A DNA stretch of 64,000 bases from Cupriavidus gilardii (lineage in GTDB: Bacteria; Pseudomonadota; Gammaproteobacteria; Burkholderiales; Burkholderiaceae), in the NCBI RefSeq assembly GCF_013314895.1, contig NZ_JABTYE010000028.1:1-64000 (forward strand), in the 5' to 3' direction. The first letter of the stretch is position 1, and each line of letters begins with the position of its first letter. The translations under genes were made by a program, and so were the position numbers. The notes below the pieces were generated by a model that was given only the letters and a program-made list of their open reading frames with translations, was not told the DNA's origin and made no database searches. Shown here piece by piece: positions 50,486 to 58,499 of this stretch.

Positions 50486-51145
50486 TCAGTCGGCCGCGCC
50501 GCGATGGCGCAGCAGGTGGAAATGGACGGCGCCGGCACGCGCGTGGCGCACGATTTCGAGCGAGGCGGGCACCGGCGCATCGGCGCCATGCAAGGGACTT
50601 TCCGATTCGACATAGACCAGGCCCGCCGCGTGAGTCAGCCGCTCGGCATGGACCAGCGCCGGGCCGATCCAGTCCTCGGCAAACGGGGGGTCGAGAAAGA
50701 CCACGTCGAAGCTGGCGGCCGGCATCTGCGCCGCGATGGCGAAGGCATCACCTTGAATGACCTGGATCTGCTCGGCGCCGAGCCGGTCCTGGTTCTCGCG
50801 CAACTGCCGTACCACGCGCGGATTGGCCTCGACCATCGTGACATGGGCGGCGCCGCGCGAGGCGGCCTCGAAGCCCAGCGCGCCGGAGCCGGCGAACAGA
50901 TCCAGGCAGCGCTGGCCGCTCAGGTCCTGGCCCAGCCAGTTGAACAGCGTCTCGCGGACGCGGTCCGGCGTGGGCCGCAGGCCTTCGGCATCGAGCACGG
51001 GCAGCGGCGTGCGCTTCCATCTGCCCCCGATGATGCGCACCTGCGCGGGGGCCTGGCGGGAGGAGAACGAGGGGACGCGCCCACGGGGCGCGGTCTGGCT
51101 GCGCCCGGCGGCGGCGGGCTGCGGAGAGGGGGAACGCGGACTCAT
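50486..51145 (-). CDS. rsmD: RsmD, 16S rRNA (guanine-966 N2) methyltransferase
   Basis: 219 residues. SAM-binding LDLFAGSGALGFEA and catalytic LDPPF, plus the N-terminal RIIGGRWKRTPLPV and RPTPDRVRETLFNWL that typify RsmD. It methylates G966 of 16S rRNA. The first 33 residues (Ser/Pro/Arg-rich) exceed the family core and may be disordered. Adjacent to coaD, a frequent pairing. Confidence 0.93.
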   Translation of the reverse strand: MSPRSPSPQPAAAGRSQTAPRGRVPSFSSRQAPAQVRIIGGRWKRTPLPVLDAEGLRPTPDRVRETLFNWLGQDLSGQRCLDLFAGSGALGFEAASRGAAHVTMVEANPRVVRQLRENQDRLGAEQIQVIQGDAFAIAAQMPAASFDVVFLDPPFAEDWIGPALVHAERLTHAAGLVYVESESPLHGADAPVPASLEIVRHARAGAVHFHLLRHRGAAD

Positions 51146-51281
51146 TCCGTGATTGTAGAGCCTGGCGCGGTCTGCGCTGCCGCTACCGCGCCGGCATCAC
51201 CGGACCGCTATGCGCGCCAGCGCACCTTGCGCCGCGCCCCGGCCGGCGTCAAACCAACGCCAGCGGGAGTCGCCCGCGGGC

Positions 51282-52676
51282 TCAGCGGGCCGCCGCGGTC
51301 GGCGCGCCGCCGGTGGGCCCGCCAACGATCACGGTCGCCATCGCGTCGGGGCGGACATGGCGCTGGAAGGCCTGCCGGACGTGCTGACGGTCGACCTTGG
51401 CGATCTGCGCGGTCCAGGTATCGAGATAGTCCAGCGGCAGGCCGTACCACCCGATATTGGCGACGTTGGTCAGCAGCTTGCGGTTGCTGTCGATCCGCAG
51501 CGGGAAGCCGTTGATCAGATTGTCCTTGGCCGCCTTCAGCTCGGCCTCGGTCGGCCCGTCCTCGACGAAGCGCTTGAGCACCTGCCGCACCAGCGCGAGC
51601 GCCTCGTCGGTCTGCGCCTTGCTGGTCTGCAGGCCGATGCCGAACGGGCCGGGCTGCTTGGACGGGGCGAAATAGCTGTCGACGCCGTAGGTCAGGCCGC
51701 GCTTCTCGCGCACCTCCTCGGTCAGCCGCGAGCTGAAGCCGCCGCCGCCGAGCACATAGTTGCCGACCAGCAGCGCGAAATAGTCGGGATCGCCGCGGGC
51801 GATGGCGGGCTGCCCCAGCACCACGGTGGCCTGCTGCGCCGGGTGCGGAACGCGTTGTACGCTGGCGCCGATGTCCATCTTGACCGGCGGCATCGCCGGC
51901 GGCGCGGCGCCGTTGGGCAGGCCGCGCGTCAGCAGTTCGGCGATCTGCTCGGCCTGGCGGCGGTCGATCGCGCCGATCAGCGTGACCACCGCACGCGAGG
52001 CCGCGTAGTTGTCGCGCCAGAAGCGTTCCAGATCGGCGCGCGTGACCGACGCGACCGACTCCGCGGTCGCCGACATGCCATACGGATGGTTAGGGTAGAT
52101 GGCCTTCGACAGCAGCTTGTCGGCAATCACGCCCGGGCGCGTATCGCCCTCGCGGATCGCCGCGATCATGCGCTCCTTCTCGCGCGCCACCACGGCCTCG
52201 GGGAAGGTCGGCGCCTTGACCAGCTGCGCGGCCAGCGTCACCGACTGCGTCAGCTCCGGGTTGGAGGTCAGCGTGCGCAGGCCGATGCCGCCGCGGTCGC
52301 CGCCTGCCGCGCCGCCGAAGCTGGCGCCGGTATCGGCGAAGGCATCGGCGATCTGCGCCTCGTCGCGCGCCGGCTGGCCATCGACGGCGCCGGTGCCCTT
52401 GTCGAGCAGCGCCGCGGTCAGCGCCGCCAGTCCGGCCTTGCCCGCCGGGTCATAGCGGCTGCCGGCGTCGAAGTCGACGTTGATGTCGAGCATCGGAATC
52501 GACGGGCTGCGGACGAAATAGACGCGGGCACCGGTCGACGCGGTCCAGTGTTCGATGGGGATGGCGGCCTGCGCGGTGGCGGCGCCCAGACCGGCCAGCA
52601 GGCCGGCGGCGGCGACCAGCGCTTTGCGCAGCCGGGCCGAGGGACGGGAAAACGGGAGCGAATCCATGGCGAACAT
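51282..52676 (-). CDS. M16-family peptidase-like protein without the zinc site
   Basis: 464 residues. Signal peptide (LVAAAGLLAGLGAATAQA), then the M16 fold with DAGSRYDPAGKAGLAALTAALLDKGTG. Where active M16 enzymes have HxxEH this protein has a GLAALTAAL-like sequence, so it cannot bind the catalytic zinc. The C-terminal part keeps the family pattern VREKRGLTYGV (residues that close over substrate). It probably forms the inactive half of a heterodimer with the active protein encoded 9 bp upstream, as in mitochondrial processing peptidase and other bacterial M16 pairs. Confidence 0.9.
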   Translation of the reverse strand: MFAMDSLPFSRPSARLRKALVAAAGLLAGLGAATAQAAIPIEHWTASTGARVYFVRSPSIPMLDINVDFDAGSRYDPAGKAGLAALTAALLDKGTGAVDGQPARDEAQIADAFADTGASFGGAAGGDRGGIGLRTLTSNPELTQSVTLAAQLVKAPTFPEAVVAREKERMIAAIREGDTRPGVIADKLLSKAIYPNHPYGMSATAESVASVTRADLERFWRDNYAASRAVVTLIGAIDRRQAEQIAELLTRGLPNGAAPPAMPPVKMDIGASVQRVPHPAQQATVVLGQPAIARGDPDYFALLVGNYVLGGGGFSSRLTEEVREKRGLTYGVDSYFAPSKQPGPFGIGLQTSKAQTDEALALVRQVLKRFVEDGPTEAELKAAKDNLINGFPLRIDSNRKLLTNVANIGWYGLPLDYLDTWTAQIAKVDRQHVRQAFQRHVRPDAMATVIVGGPTGGAPTAAAR

Positions 52677-52685
52677 CGGCGGTCC

Positions 52686-54242
52686 TCAGTGGCGCAGGCC
52701 GGACGGGGCCTGAGACTTGGGCTGGTTGGGATCGATCGGCTGCGGCAGCAGCGTCGCCACGGTCAGGTTGTCATCGCTGAAGTATTTGCCCGCTACCTCC
52801 TTGACCTGCTCTGGCGTGACCTGCTTGACCCGTTCGAGGATGCGATCGAGCTGCTGCCACGAGATGCCGGCGATCTCTGCCACGCCGATCTCCATCCCCT
52901 GCCCGAACACCGAATCGCGCTTGTAGATCTGGCCGGCCACGACCTGCGCCTTGACGCGGCGCAGCTCTTCGTCCGACACGCCTTCGCGTGCGATGCGCTC
53001 GATCTGCTGCCGCAAGGCGCGCTCGATCTCCTCGGTGGTATGGCCGTTGGCGGGCGTGCCGTCGAGCACGAACAGCGACTCGCCGCGATTGATGCCGTCG
53101 TAGCCGACATTGACGTCGTCGGCCAGCCGCTGCGTACGCACCAGATCGCGCGTCAGCCGCGCATTGTCGTAGCCGTTGAGCACGGCGGCCAGCACCTCGA
53201 GCGCATACGGATCGACGTCCTTTTCGACATCGCGCAGGCGCGGCACCTTGTAGGCCATCACCAGATAGGGATTCTCGGCGGGCGCCTTGACCCAGATCCG
53301 CTTGACGCCCTTCTGCGGCGGCTCGATCTGCGGCTTGCGCACCGGCAGCGGACGCGGCTTGAGCCTGCCGTAGGTGCGCTCGGCCATCGCGCGCACCTCG
53401 GCGGGCTTGACGTCGCCGGCCACCACCAGGATCGCGTTATTGGGTACGTACCACTCGCGATACCAGCGGCTGACATCGTCGACGCGCATATTGACCAGGT
53501 CGTTCATCCAGCCGATCACCGGATGGCGGTAGCCGGCGCTGGTATAGACGGTGGCCAGCAGCTGTTCGTAGACGGTGCCGCGCGGCGAGTCGTCGGTGCG
53601 CAGCCGGCGCTCTTCCATCACGACCTTCATCTCGCGCTCGAACTCCTCGGGGCGGATGATCAGATTGGCCATCCGGTCCGCTTCCAGCTCCATCATCCGC
53701 TGCAGATGCTGCTTGCCGATCTGCTGGAAATACATCGTGAAGTCGCGATTGGTCATCGCGTTCTCGCGGCCGCCGAGCGCGGCGATCTGCCTGGAGAACT
53801 CGCCCGGTCCGACCTTCGGCGTGCCCTTGAACATCATGTGTTCGAGCATATGGGCAACGCCGGTGGTCCCGCTGACCTCGTCGATGCCGCCGACGCGATA
53901 CCAGACCTGATGGGCGACGGTTGGCGCGCGGTGGTCTTCCTTGACGATCACGCGCATGCCGTTGGCCAGCTTGAATTCGGTGGTGCCGCTGTCGGCAACC
54001 GCCGCCTGTACCGCCGCGCCCGGGGCCGGCGGCGCGTCGACCGCGACGCCTTGCGCATGCGCCAGCGGCAGCCAGGCGCTCGCTGCAACCAGCGCAAGCG
54101 CGGTCAATCCGGCCAGACGATGCGGCCGCCATGATGGCGAGGGAGAATGCCGGCGCCGGTCGGCGCCTTTGGTGACATGCTGATGGGCGGGCGTTGCGCC
54201 CTGCCACGTCGACGCCGCGGTCGACCCTGCGCGATGGTTCAT
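52686..54242 (-). CDS. M16-family zinc peptidase, active partner
   Basis: 518 residues. Basic N-terminal region, membrane/signal segment LAGLTALALVAASAWLPLAHAQ (about 44-65), then the peptidase with the inverted zinc motif HMLEH (GVAHMLEHMMFKGT) and downstream Glu (MELEADRM). The second M16 domain is at about 250-430. It is probably periplasmic, degrading peptides, together with the zinc-less partner just downstream (9 bp gap). The start at 54242 gives a 43-residue cytosolic-like lead before the signal segment, and a later start is possible but no ATG suits. Divergent from ftsY. Confidence 0.9.
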   Translation of the reverse strand: MNHRAGSTAASTWQGATPAHQHVTKGADRRRHSPSPSWRPHRLAGLTALALVAASAWLPLAHAQGVAVDAPPAPGAAVQAAVADSGTTEFKLANGMRVIVKEDHRAPTVAHQVWYRVGGIDEVSGTTGVAHMLEHMMFKGTPKVGPGEFSRQIAALGGRENAMTNRDFTMYFQQIGKQHLQRMMELEADRMANLIIRPEEFEREMKVVMEERRLRTDDSPRGTVYEQLLATVYTSAGYRHPVIGWMNDLVNMRVDDVSRWYREWYVPNNAILVVAGDVKPAEVRAMAERTYGRLKPRPLPVRKPQIEPPQKGVKRIWVKAPAENPYLVMAYKVPRLRDVEKDVDPYALEVLAAVLNGYDNARLTRDLVRTQRLADDVNVGYDGINRGESLFVLDGTPANGHTTEEIERALRQQIERIAREGVSDEELRRVKAQVVAGQIYKRDSVFGQGMEIGVAEIAGISWQQLDRILERVKQVTPEQVKEVAGKYFSDDNLTVATLLPQPIDPNQPKSQAPSGLRH

Positions 54243-54302
54243 GCGACCCCGTCTGCTAGAATTTTGGCGATTGATTCTACCGGGGTATGGACCCCTTTCC
54301 CA

Positions 54303-55706
54303 ATGTTTAGTTTCTGGAAGAAGCGCAAGGCCGAGCCGGCCGGCGCGCCCGCCGAGGCGCAGACCGAGGCACCATCGGCCCCGGCGGCGCAGGCACCGGC
54401 CGCCGAAGCGCCGTCGGTAACTGCCGCTCCGCCGCAGCCGGAAACGGCGGCGCCCACCGCGCCGATTGCACCGCCGGCACCGGCCGCACCGGCCGCACCG
54501 GCGGCTGAAGCCAGGCCCGCACCGTCCCGACTGTCTCCGCTGTCCTGGTTCACGCGATCGTCGCAGCCCGCGGCGGAAGCGGCGCCGCCGGTGTCGACGC
54601 AAGCCGAGCCACTGCGCGAGCCGCAGCTACCCTCCGAGCCACAACCCGAACCACAAGCGATACCCGAACCGGCGCGCGGCATCGCTGCCGAACCGGTTCC
54701 CGCAGTACCGCCCCAGCCTGCACCGCCATCCCCGCCTGCGCCCGTCGCCACGGCGGACGACGACGAGATGGTGCTGGTCCCGGTCCCGCCGCCGAGCGAG
54801 GAGGCCAAGCGCGGCTGGATGCAGCGGCTGCGCACCGGCCTGTCGAAGACCAGCCGCGGCATCAGCACGCTGTTCGTCGGCGTCAAGGTCGACGAGGCGT
54901 TGTTCGAGGAACTGGAGACCGCGCTGCTGATGGCCGATGCCGGCGTCGAGGCCACCGAATACCTGCTGGGCGAACTGCGCCGCCGCGTCAGGAGCGAGCG
55001 CATCGACACCGCCGAGGGCGTGCGCGTGGCGCTGCGCGAGCTGCTGACCGAACTGCTGCGTCCGCTCGAAAAAACCATGGAGCTCGGCCGCGAGCAGCCG
55101 ATGGTGATGATGATCGCGGGCGTCAACGGCGCGGGCAAGACCACCAGCATCGGCAAGCTGTGCAAGCACTTCCAGCACTACGGCCAGTCGGTGCTGCTGG
55201 CCGCGGGCGATACCTTCCGCGCGGCCGCGCGCGAGCAACTGACGATCTGGGGCGAGCGCAACAACGTCACCGTGGTGGCGCAGGAGAGCGGCGATCCGGC
55301 CGCGGTGATCTTCGACGCGGTCAATGCCGCGCGAGCGCGCCGCGTCGACATCGTGATGGCAGACACCGCGGGCCGCCTGCCGACGCAGCTGCATCTGATG
55401 GAAGAGCTGCGCAAGGTCAAGCGCGTGATCGGCAAGGCGATGCCCACCGCGCCCCACGAGGTGCTGCTGGTCATCGACGCCAACACCGGGCAGAACGCGC
55501 TGGCGCAGGTCAAGGCCTTCGACGATGCGCTGGAGCTGACGGGCCTGATCGTGACCAAGCTCGACGGCACCGCGAAGGGCGGCATCCTCGCCGCGATCGC
55601 GCGTCAGCGCCCGGTACCGGTCTACTTCATCGGCGTCGGCGAGAAGGTCGAGGACCTGCAGCCGTTCAAGGCCGACGAGTTCGCGCAGGCGCTGCTGGGC
55701 GACTGA
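54303..55706 (+). CDS. ftsY: FtsY, signal recognition particle receptor
   Basis: 467 residues. An Ala/Pro/Glu-rich acidic N-terminal domain (about 1-170, membrane association), then the NG domains: GTPase motifs GVNGAGKTT (about residue 272), DTAGRLPTQ, TKLDGTAKGG and the C-terminal IGVGEKVEDLQPF. It receives SRP-ribosome complexes at the inner membrane for co-translational insertion. Start MFSFWKKRK at 54303. A TAGAAT sequence upstream (about 54258) may be its -10. Ends in a strong two-way terminator. Confidence 0.96.
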   Translation: MFSFWKKRKAEPAGAPAEAQTEAPSAPAAQAPAAEAPSVTAAPPQPETAAPTAPIAPPAPAAPAAPAAEARPAPSRLSPLSWFTRSSQPAAEAAPPVSTQAEPLREPQLPSEPQPEPQAIPEPARGIAAEPVPAVPPQPAPPSPPAPVATADDDEMVLVPVPPPSEEAKRGWMQRLRTGLSKTSRGISTLFVGVKVDEALFEELETALLMADAGVEATEYLLGELRRRVRSERIDTAEGVRVALRELLTELLRPLEKTMELGREQPMVMMIAGVNGAGKTTSIGKLCKHFQHYGQSVLLAAGDTFRAAAREQLTIWGERNNVTVVAQESGDPAAVIFDAVNAARARRVDIVMADTAGRLPTQLHLMEELRKVKRVIGKAMPTAPHEVLLVIDANTGQNALAQVKAFDDALELTGLIVTKLDGTAKGGILAAIARQRPVPVYFIGVGEKVEDLQPFKADEFAQALLGD

Positions 55707-55738
55707 ACGCACATCGGCAACGACCGCGAGAGCAACAG

Positions 55739-55783
55739 AAAAAAACGGGCGCCGCTGAAAACAGCGGCGCCCGCTTTTTTTTT
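55739..55783. terminator. Bidirectional intrinsic terminator between ftsY and the isomerase gene
   Basis: Perfect 12-bp arms CGGGCGCCGCTG and CAGCGGCGCCCG with an AAAA loop, flanked by a run of A on the left and nine T on the right, so it works for both converging genes. Confidence 0.93.
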
Positions 55784-55809
55784 GACGGCCCTGCGCCTGG
55801 TGGCGTGGG

Positions 55810-56457
55810 CTACTCGGCGTCGGGCTGCGCCTTCGGTGCGGCCTGCTGGAACGCCGGCATTTCCATGCAGGCGTCGAAGATCCGCACGATGGTCGGATAG
55901 GGTTCCATATCGACCTGGAAGCGCTGCGCGTTGAACACCTGCGGCACCAGGCAGATATCGGCCAGCGTCGGCGTATCGCCGAAGCAGAAGCGCCCGGCCT
56001 TGCCCTCGCGCGTCAGCGTGGCTTCGAGGCCCGCAAAGCCGAGCTCGATCCAGTGGCGGTACCAGGCGTCCTTGGCTTCCTCGCTGACGCCGAGCGTGTG
56101 CTTCAGGTACTTGAGCACGCGCAGATTGTTCAGCGGATGGATCTCGCAGGCGATCGACTGCGCCACCGCACGCACATAGGCGCGGTCCAGCGCGGTCCCA
56201 GGCAGCAGCGCCGGCTCGGGATGGGTCTCGTCCAGATACTCGACGATCGCCATCGACTGCGACAGCGCGTGGTCCTCGTCCAGCAGCGTCGGCACCAGCG
56301 CATTGGCGTTCAGCGCGCGGTACTGCTCGCTCAGTTGCTGGCCGCCATCCTTCAGAAGATGCACCGGCACGTATTCGAACGGCAGGCCCTTGAGCGCCAG
56401 CGCGATACGCACGCGAAAGGCCGCCGAACTACGGAAATAGCTGTAGAGCTTGAGCAT
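55810..56457 (-). CDS. GST-type maleylacetoacetate/maleylpyruvate isomerase
   Basis: 215 residues, zeta-class glutathione transferase: YSYFRSSAAFRVRIALALKGL carries the SSxxxRVRIAL active-site motif, and the C-terminal domain contains the expected ADICLVPQVFNAQRF. These enzymes isomerise maleyl to fumaryl diacids using glutathione. It lies 4 bp downstream of an FAH-family hydrolase, which would cleave the product. The hydrolase resembles fumarylpyruvate hydrolases of the gentisate pathway, so maleylpyruvate is the more likely substrate. The ring-cleavage dioxygenase is not in the window. Confidence 0.88.
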   Translation of the reverse strand: MLKLYSYFRSSAAFRVRIALALKGLPFEYVPVHLLKDGGQQLSEQYRALNANALVPTLLDEDHALSQSMAIVEYLDETHPEPALLPGTALDRAYVRAVAQSIACEIHPLNNLRVLKYLKHTLGVSEEAKDAWYRHWIELGFAGLEATLTREGKAGRFCFGDTPTLADICLVPQVFNAQRFQVDMEPYPTIVRIFDACMEMPAFQQAAPKAQPDAE

Positions 56458-56461
56458 CGCT

Positions 56462-57166
56462 TCAGACCACCTTGACCACCAGTTCCCCCACGCCTTCGAT
56501 CGCGCACTGCATGCGATCGCCCTTGACCACCGGGCCGACGCCCTCGGGCGTGCCGCTATAGATCAGATCGCCCGGCTGCAGCTCGAACACCTTCGACAGA
56601 TAGGACACCATCTCCGGCACCGACCAGATCAGGTCCGACAGATCGCCGCGCTGCTTCTCCTGGCCATTGACTGCCAGCGTCACCGCGCCGCGTTCCGGAT
56701 GGCCGATGGCCTGCACCGGCACGATCGGGCCGATTGGCGCCGAATGGTCGAAGGCCTTGCCGGTCTCCCAGGGACGGCCGGTCTTCTTCGATTCGTTCTG
56801 CAGGTCGCGGCGCGTCATGTCCAGGCCCACCGCATAGCCGAACACATGCGAGGCCGCCTGCTCGACCGGGATGTCGCGCCCGCCCTTGCCGATCGCGACC
56901 ACCAGCTCGACCTCGTAGTGGACGTTGTTCGAGCCCGGCGGATACGGGAACGTGCCCTCCGCGCCGTCGGCGATCGGGCTGACCGCATCGCTCGGCTTGC
57001 AGAAGAAGAACGGCGGTTCGCGGTCCGGATCCGATCCCATCTCGCGTGCGTGGGCGGCATAGTTGCGCCCGACGCAGTAGACCCGTCGCACCGGGAAACG
57101 CGCGCTGCTGCCGCGCACCGGCACGCCGGTGCGCGCGGGGGGTTGGAATACGAACTCCTCGGTCAT
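56462..57166 (-). CDS. FAH-family hydrolase (fumarylpyruvate hydrolase-like)
   Basis: 234 residues. The short FAH fold: RFPVRRVYCVGRNYAAHAREMG near the N-terminus, metal ligands in HYEVELVVAIG and the Asp of GLDMTRRDLQ, and PGDLIYSGTPEGVGPV. It cleaves fumarylpyruvate (or a similar 2,4-dioxo acid) to fumarate and pyruvate. The N-terminal pattern CVGRNYAAHAREMG with DPDREPPFFF resembles gentisate-pathway NagK-type enzymes as I recall them. Paired with the isomerase gene, start at 57166. No regulator gene for the pair is adjacent. Confidence 0.88.
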   Translation of the reverse strand: MTEEFVFQPPARTGVPVRGSSARFPVRRVYCVGRNYAAHAREMGSDPDREPPFFFCKPSDAVSPIADGAEGTFPYPPGSNNVHYEVELVVAIGKGGRDIPVEQAASHVFGYAVGLDMTRRDLQNESKKTGRPWETGKAFDHSAPIGPIVPVQAIGHPERGAVTLAVNGQEKQRGDLSDLIWSVPEMVSYLSKVFELQPGDLIYSGTPEGVGPVVKGDRMQCAIEGVGELVVKVV

Positions 57167-57428
57167 GCATCTCTCCACTGGATGGATTTGGAATGGAAAC
57201 GGAAGGGCGCCGCACGGACCTGCGCTGCGTCGGCGAACGCGCATGGTGCCTTCCGCGCGTGGGCCCGGACGGGTTGCCGGCCCCCGCGGCAGGGCATCAG
57301 CATACACCCGCCGCCCCATACCGGGGCAAGCCGCGGCCCAAAAGCGGGCGTGATTCTTGCGTGAATTCCTTGCCAGACAGCGGCCGCGGAAAGCGGCCCC
57401 AGACAGTCGGCCACCCCCTGACCGAACC

Positions 57429-58091
57429 ATGAATCGCCGCCCGTCCCCTCCTCCGCCCGCGCGTTCCGCACCATCGGCCGACACGCCGTCCGCCCCTGCT
57501 TCCGGCGGGCGCCCGTTGCGCATTCTGCTGGTGCGCGATCCGCTCGACGCCGATCCGCTGAACGTCGACACCATCCGGGCCGGGCTGGCGGCCGCCGGCT
57601 TCAGCGAGGTGGAGACGGTCGATGCCGACCTGGCGCTGCCCGATGTCATCGCCGCACGGCAGCCGGACCTGATCATCATCGCGTCGGAGTCGGCGGCGCG
57701 CGATACGGTCGAGCACGTGTGCGTGTCGACGCAGCACGCGCCGCGTCCGATCGTGCTGTTCACCGACAACGACGATGCCGAGCGCATCAAGGCCGCGCTG
57801 ACCGCCGGCATCACCGCCTATATCGTCGACGGGCTGCGCGCCGAACGGGTCAAGACCGTGCTCGACGTCGCCTACGCGCGCTTTCAGCTCGACCAGGCCC
57901 TGCGCGCGGAGCTCGATGCCACGAAGCTGAAGCTGGCCGAGCGCAAGCTGGTCGAACGCGCCAAGGGCCTGCTGATGCAGACGCGCGGCATCAGCGAAGA
58001 CGAGGCGTACAAGCGCCTGCGCACCATGGCGATGGAGCGCGGTATCAAGCTGGTCGATGCCGCGCAGCGCGTGATCGACGTGATGAGCTGA
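57429..58091 (+). CDS. NasT-type ANTAR antitermination regulator with altered receiver
   Basis: 220 residues. A Pro/Ser-rich N-terminal tail (1-28), a receiver-like domain (30-145) and an ANTAR RNA-binding domain (about 160-215; KLKLAERKLVERAKGLLMQTRGISEDEAYKRLRTMAM). NasT/NasR proteins bind leader RNA and prevent early termination so that nitrate assimilation genes are expressed. The receiver shows Ala at residue 85 (LIIIASESAARDT) where the phosphorylated Asp is expected, so it is probably not controlled by phosphorylation. In relatives the sensor partner is NasS, not seen here unless the NrtA-like protein plays that part. A leader terminator precedes nrtA downstream. Confidence 0.88.
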   Translation: MNRRPSPPPPARSAPSADTPSAPASGGRPLRILLVRDPLDADPLNVDTIRAGLAAAGFSEVETVDADLALPDVIAARQPDLIIIASESAARDTVEHVCVSTQHAPRPIVLFTDNDDAERIKAALTAGITAYIVDGLRAERVKTVLDVAYARFQLDQALRAELDATKLKLAERKLVERAKGLLMQTRGISEDEAYKRLRTMAMERGIKLVDAAQRVIDVMS

Positions 58092-58120
58092 CGCTTCCCT
58101 CCGTCCCGCACACGGCCCCT

Positions 58121-58157
58121 TCACCGACGCCCTCACCGACGCCGCTTCACCGACGCC
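58121..58157. repeat. Three copies of an 11-bp repeat after the nasT-type gene
   Basis: TCACCGACGCC at 58121-58131, 58133-58143 and 58147-58157, separated by one and three bases. It lies in the 408-bp leader region 58092-58499, which also holds several GC-rich hairpins and the terminator before nrtA. No protein-like ORF there. Confidence 0.75.
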
Positions 58158-58436
58158 CCTTCGCGAACGCACCGGCGCGCACGCAGCCGGTGCAATGCAC
58201 AACCCCGAGGCCGGCGCGTCCGTGCGCTGCACGGCAAGCGCACCACCATTACGGCGCACGCCCTGCTTTCGCGCGGGTTTCGGCACCGTAGCGCGGCATG
58301 CGCGCGCCATCGTCGTGCCACGGCGCGTGATGCTGCATGGCACAGGGATTGCGAGATGTCGGCCGTACCGGTCAACGGCGGCCGGCACCACACGATGCAG
58401 CCGGTCGACGACGACCCGCGGCATTCCCGGACAACG

Positions 58437-58489
58437 GCGTCCTGATCCTCCGTGCCCTGCGGCGCGGTGGAGCGGGACGCTTTTTCTTT
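58437..58489 (+). terminator. Leader terminator directly ahead of nrtA
   Basis: GCGTCCT (58437-58443) pairs with GGGACGC (58474-58480), with an inner CTCC/GGAG helix, then TTTTTCTTT. The nrtA Shine-Dalgarno (GGAG, 58490-58493) follows at once, so the terminator lies between promoter and gene as a regulated attenuator. An ANTAR protein encoded just upstream makes NasT-dependent antitermination likely. I could not confidently identify the paired hexaloop hairpins expected as its binding site. Confidence 0.65.
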
Positions 58490-58499
58490 GGAGCCTTGC

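Noticed and set aside
58452..58499. Upstream start for the NrtA-like protein
   Set aside because: Those codons lie inside the leader terminator hairpin. The ATG at 58500 has GGAG at the right distance.
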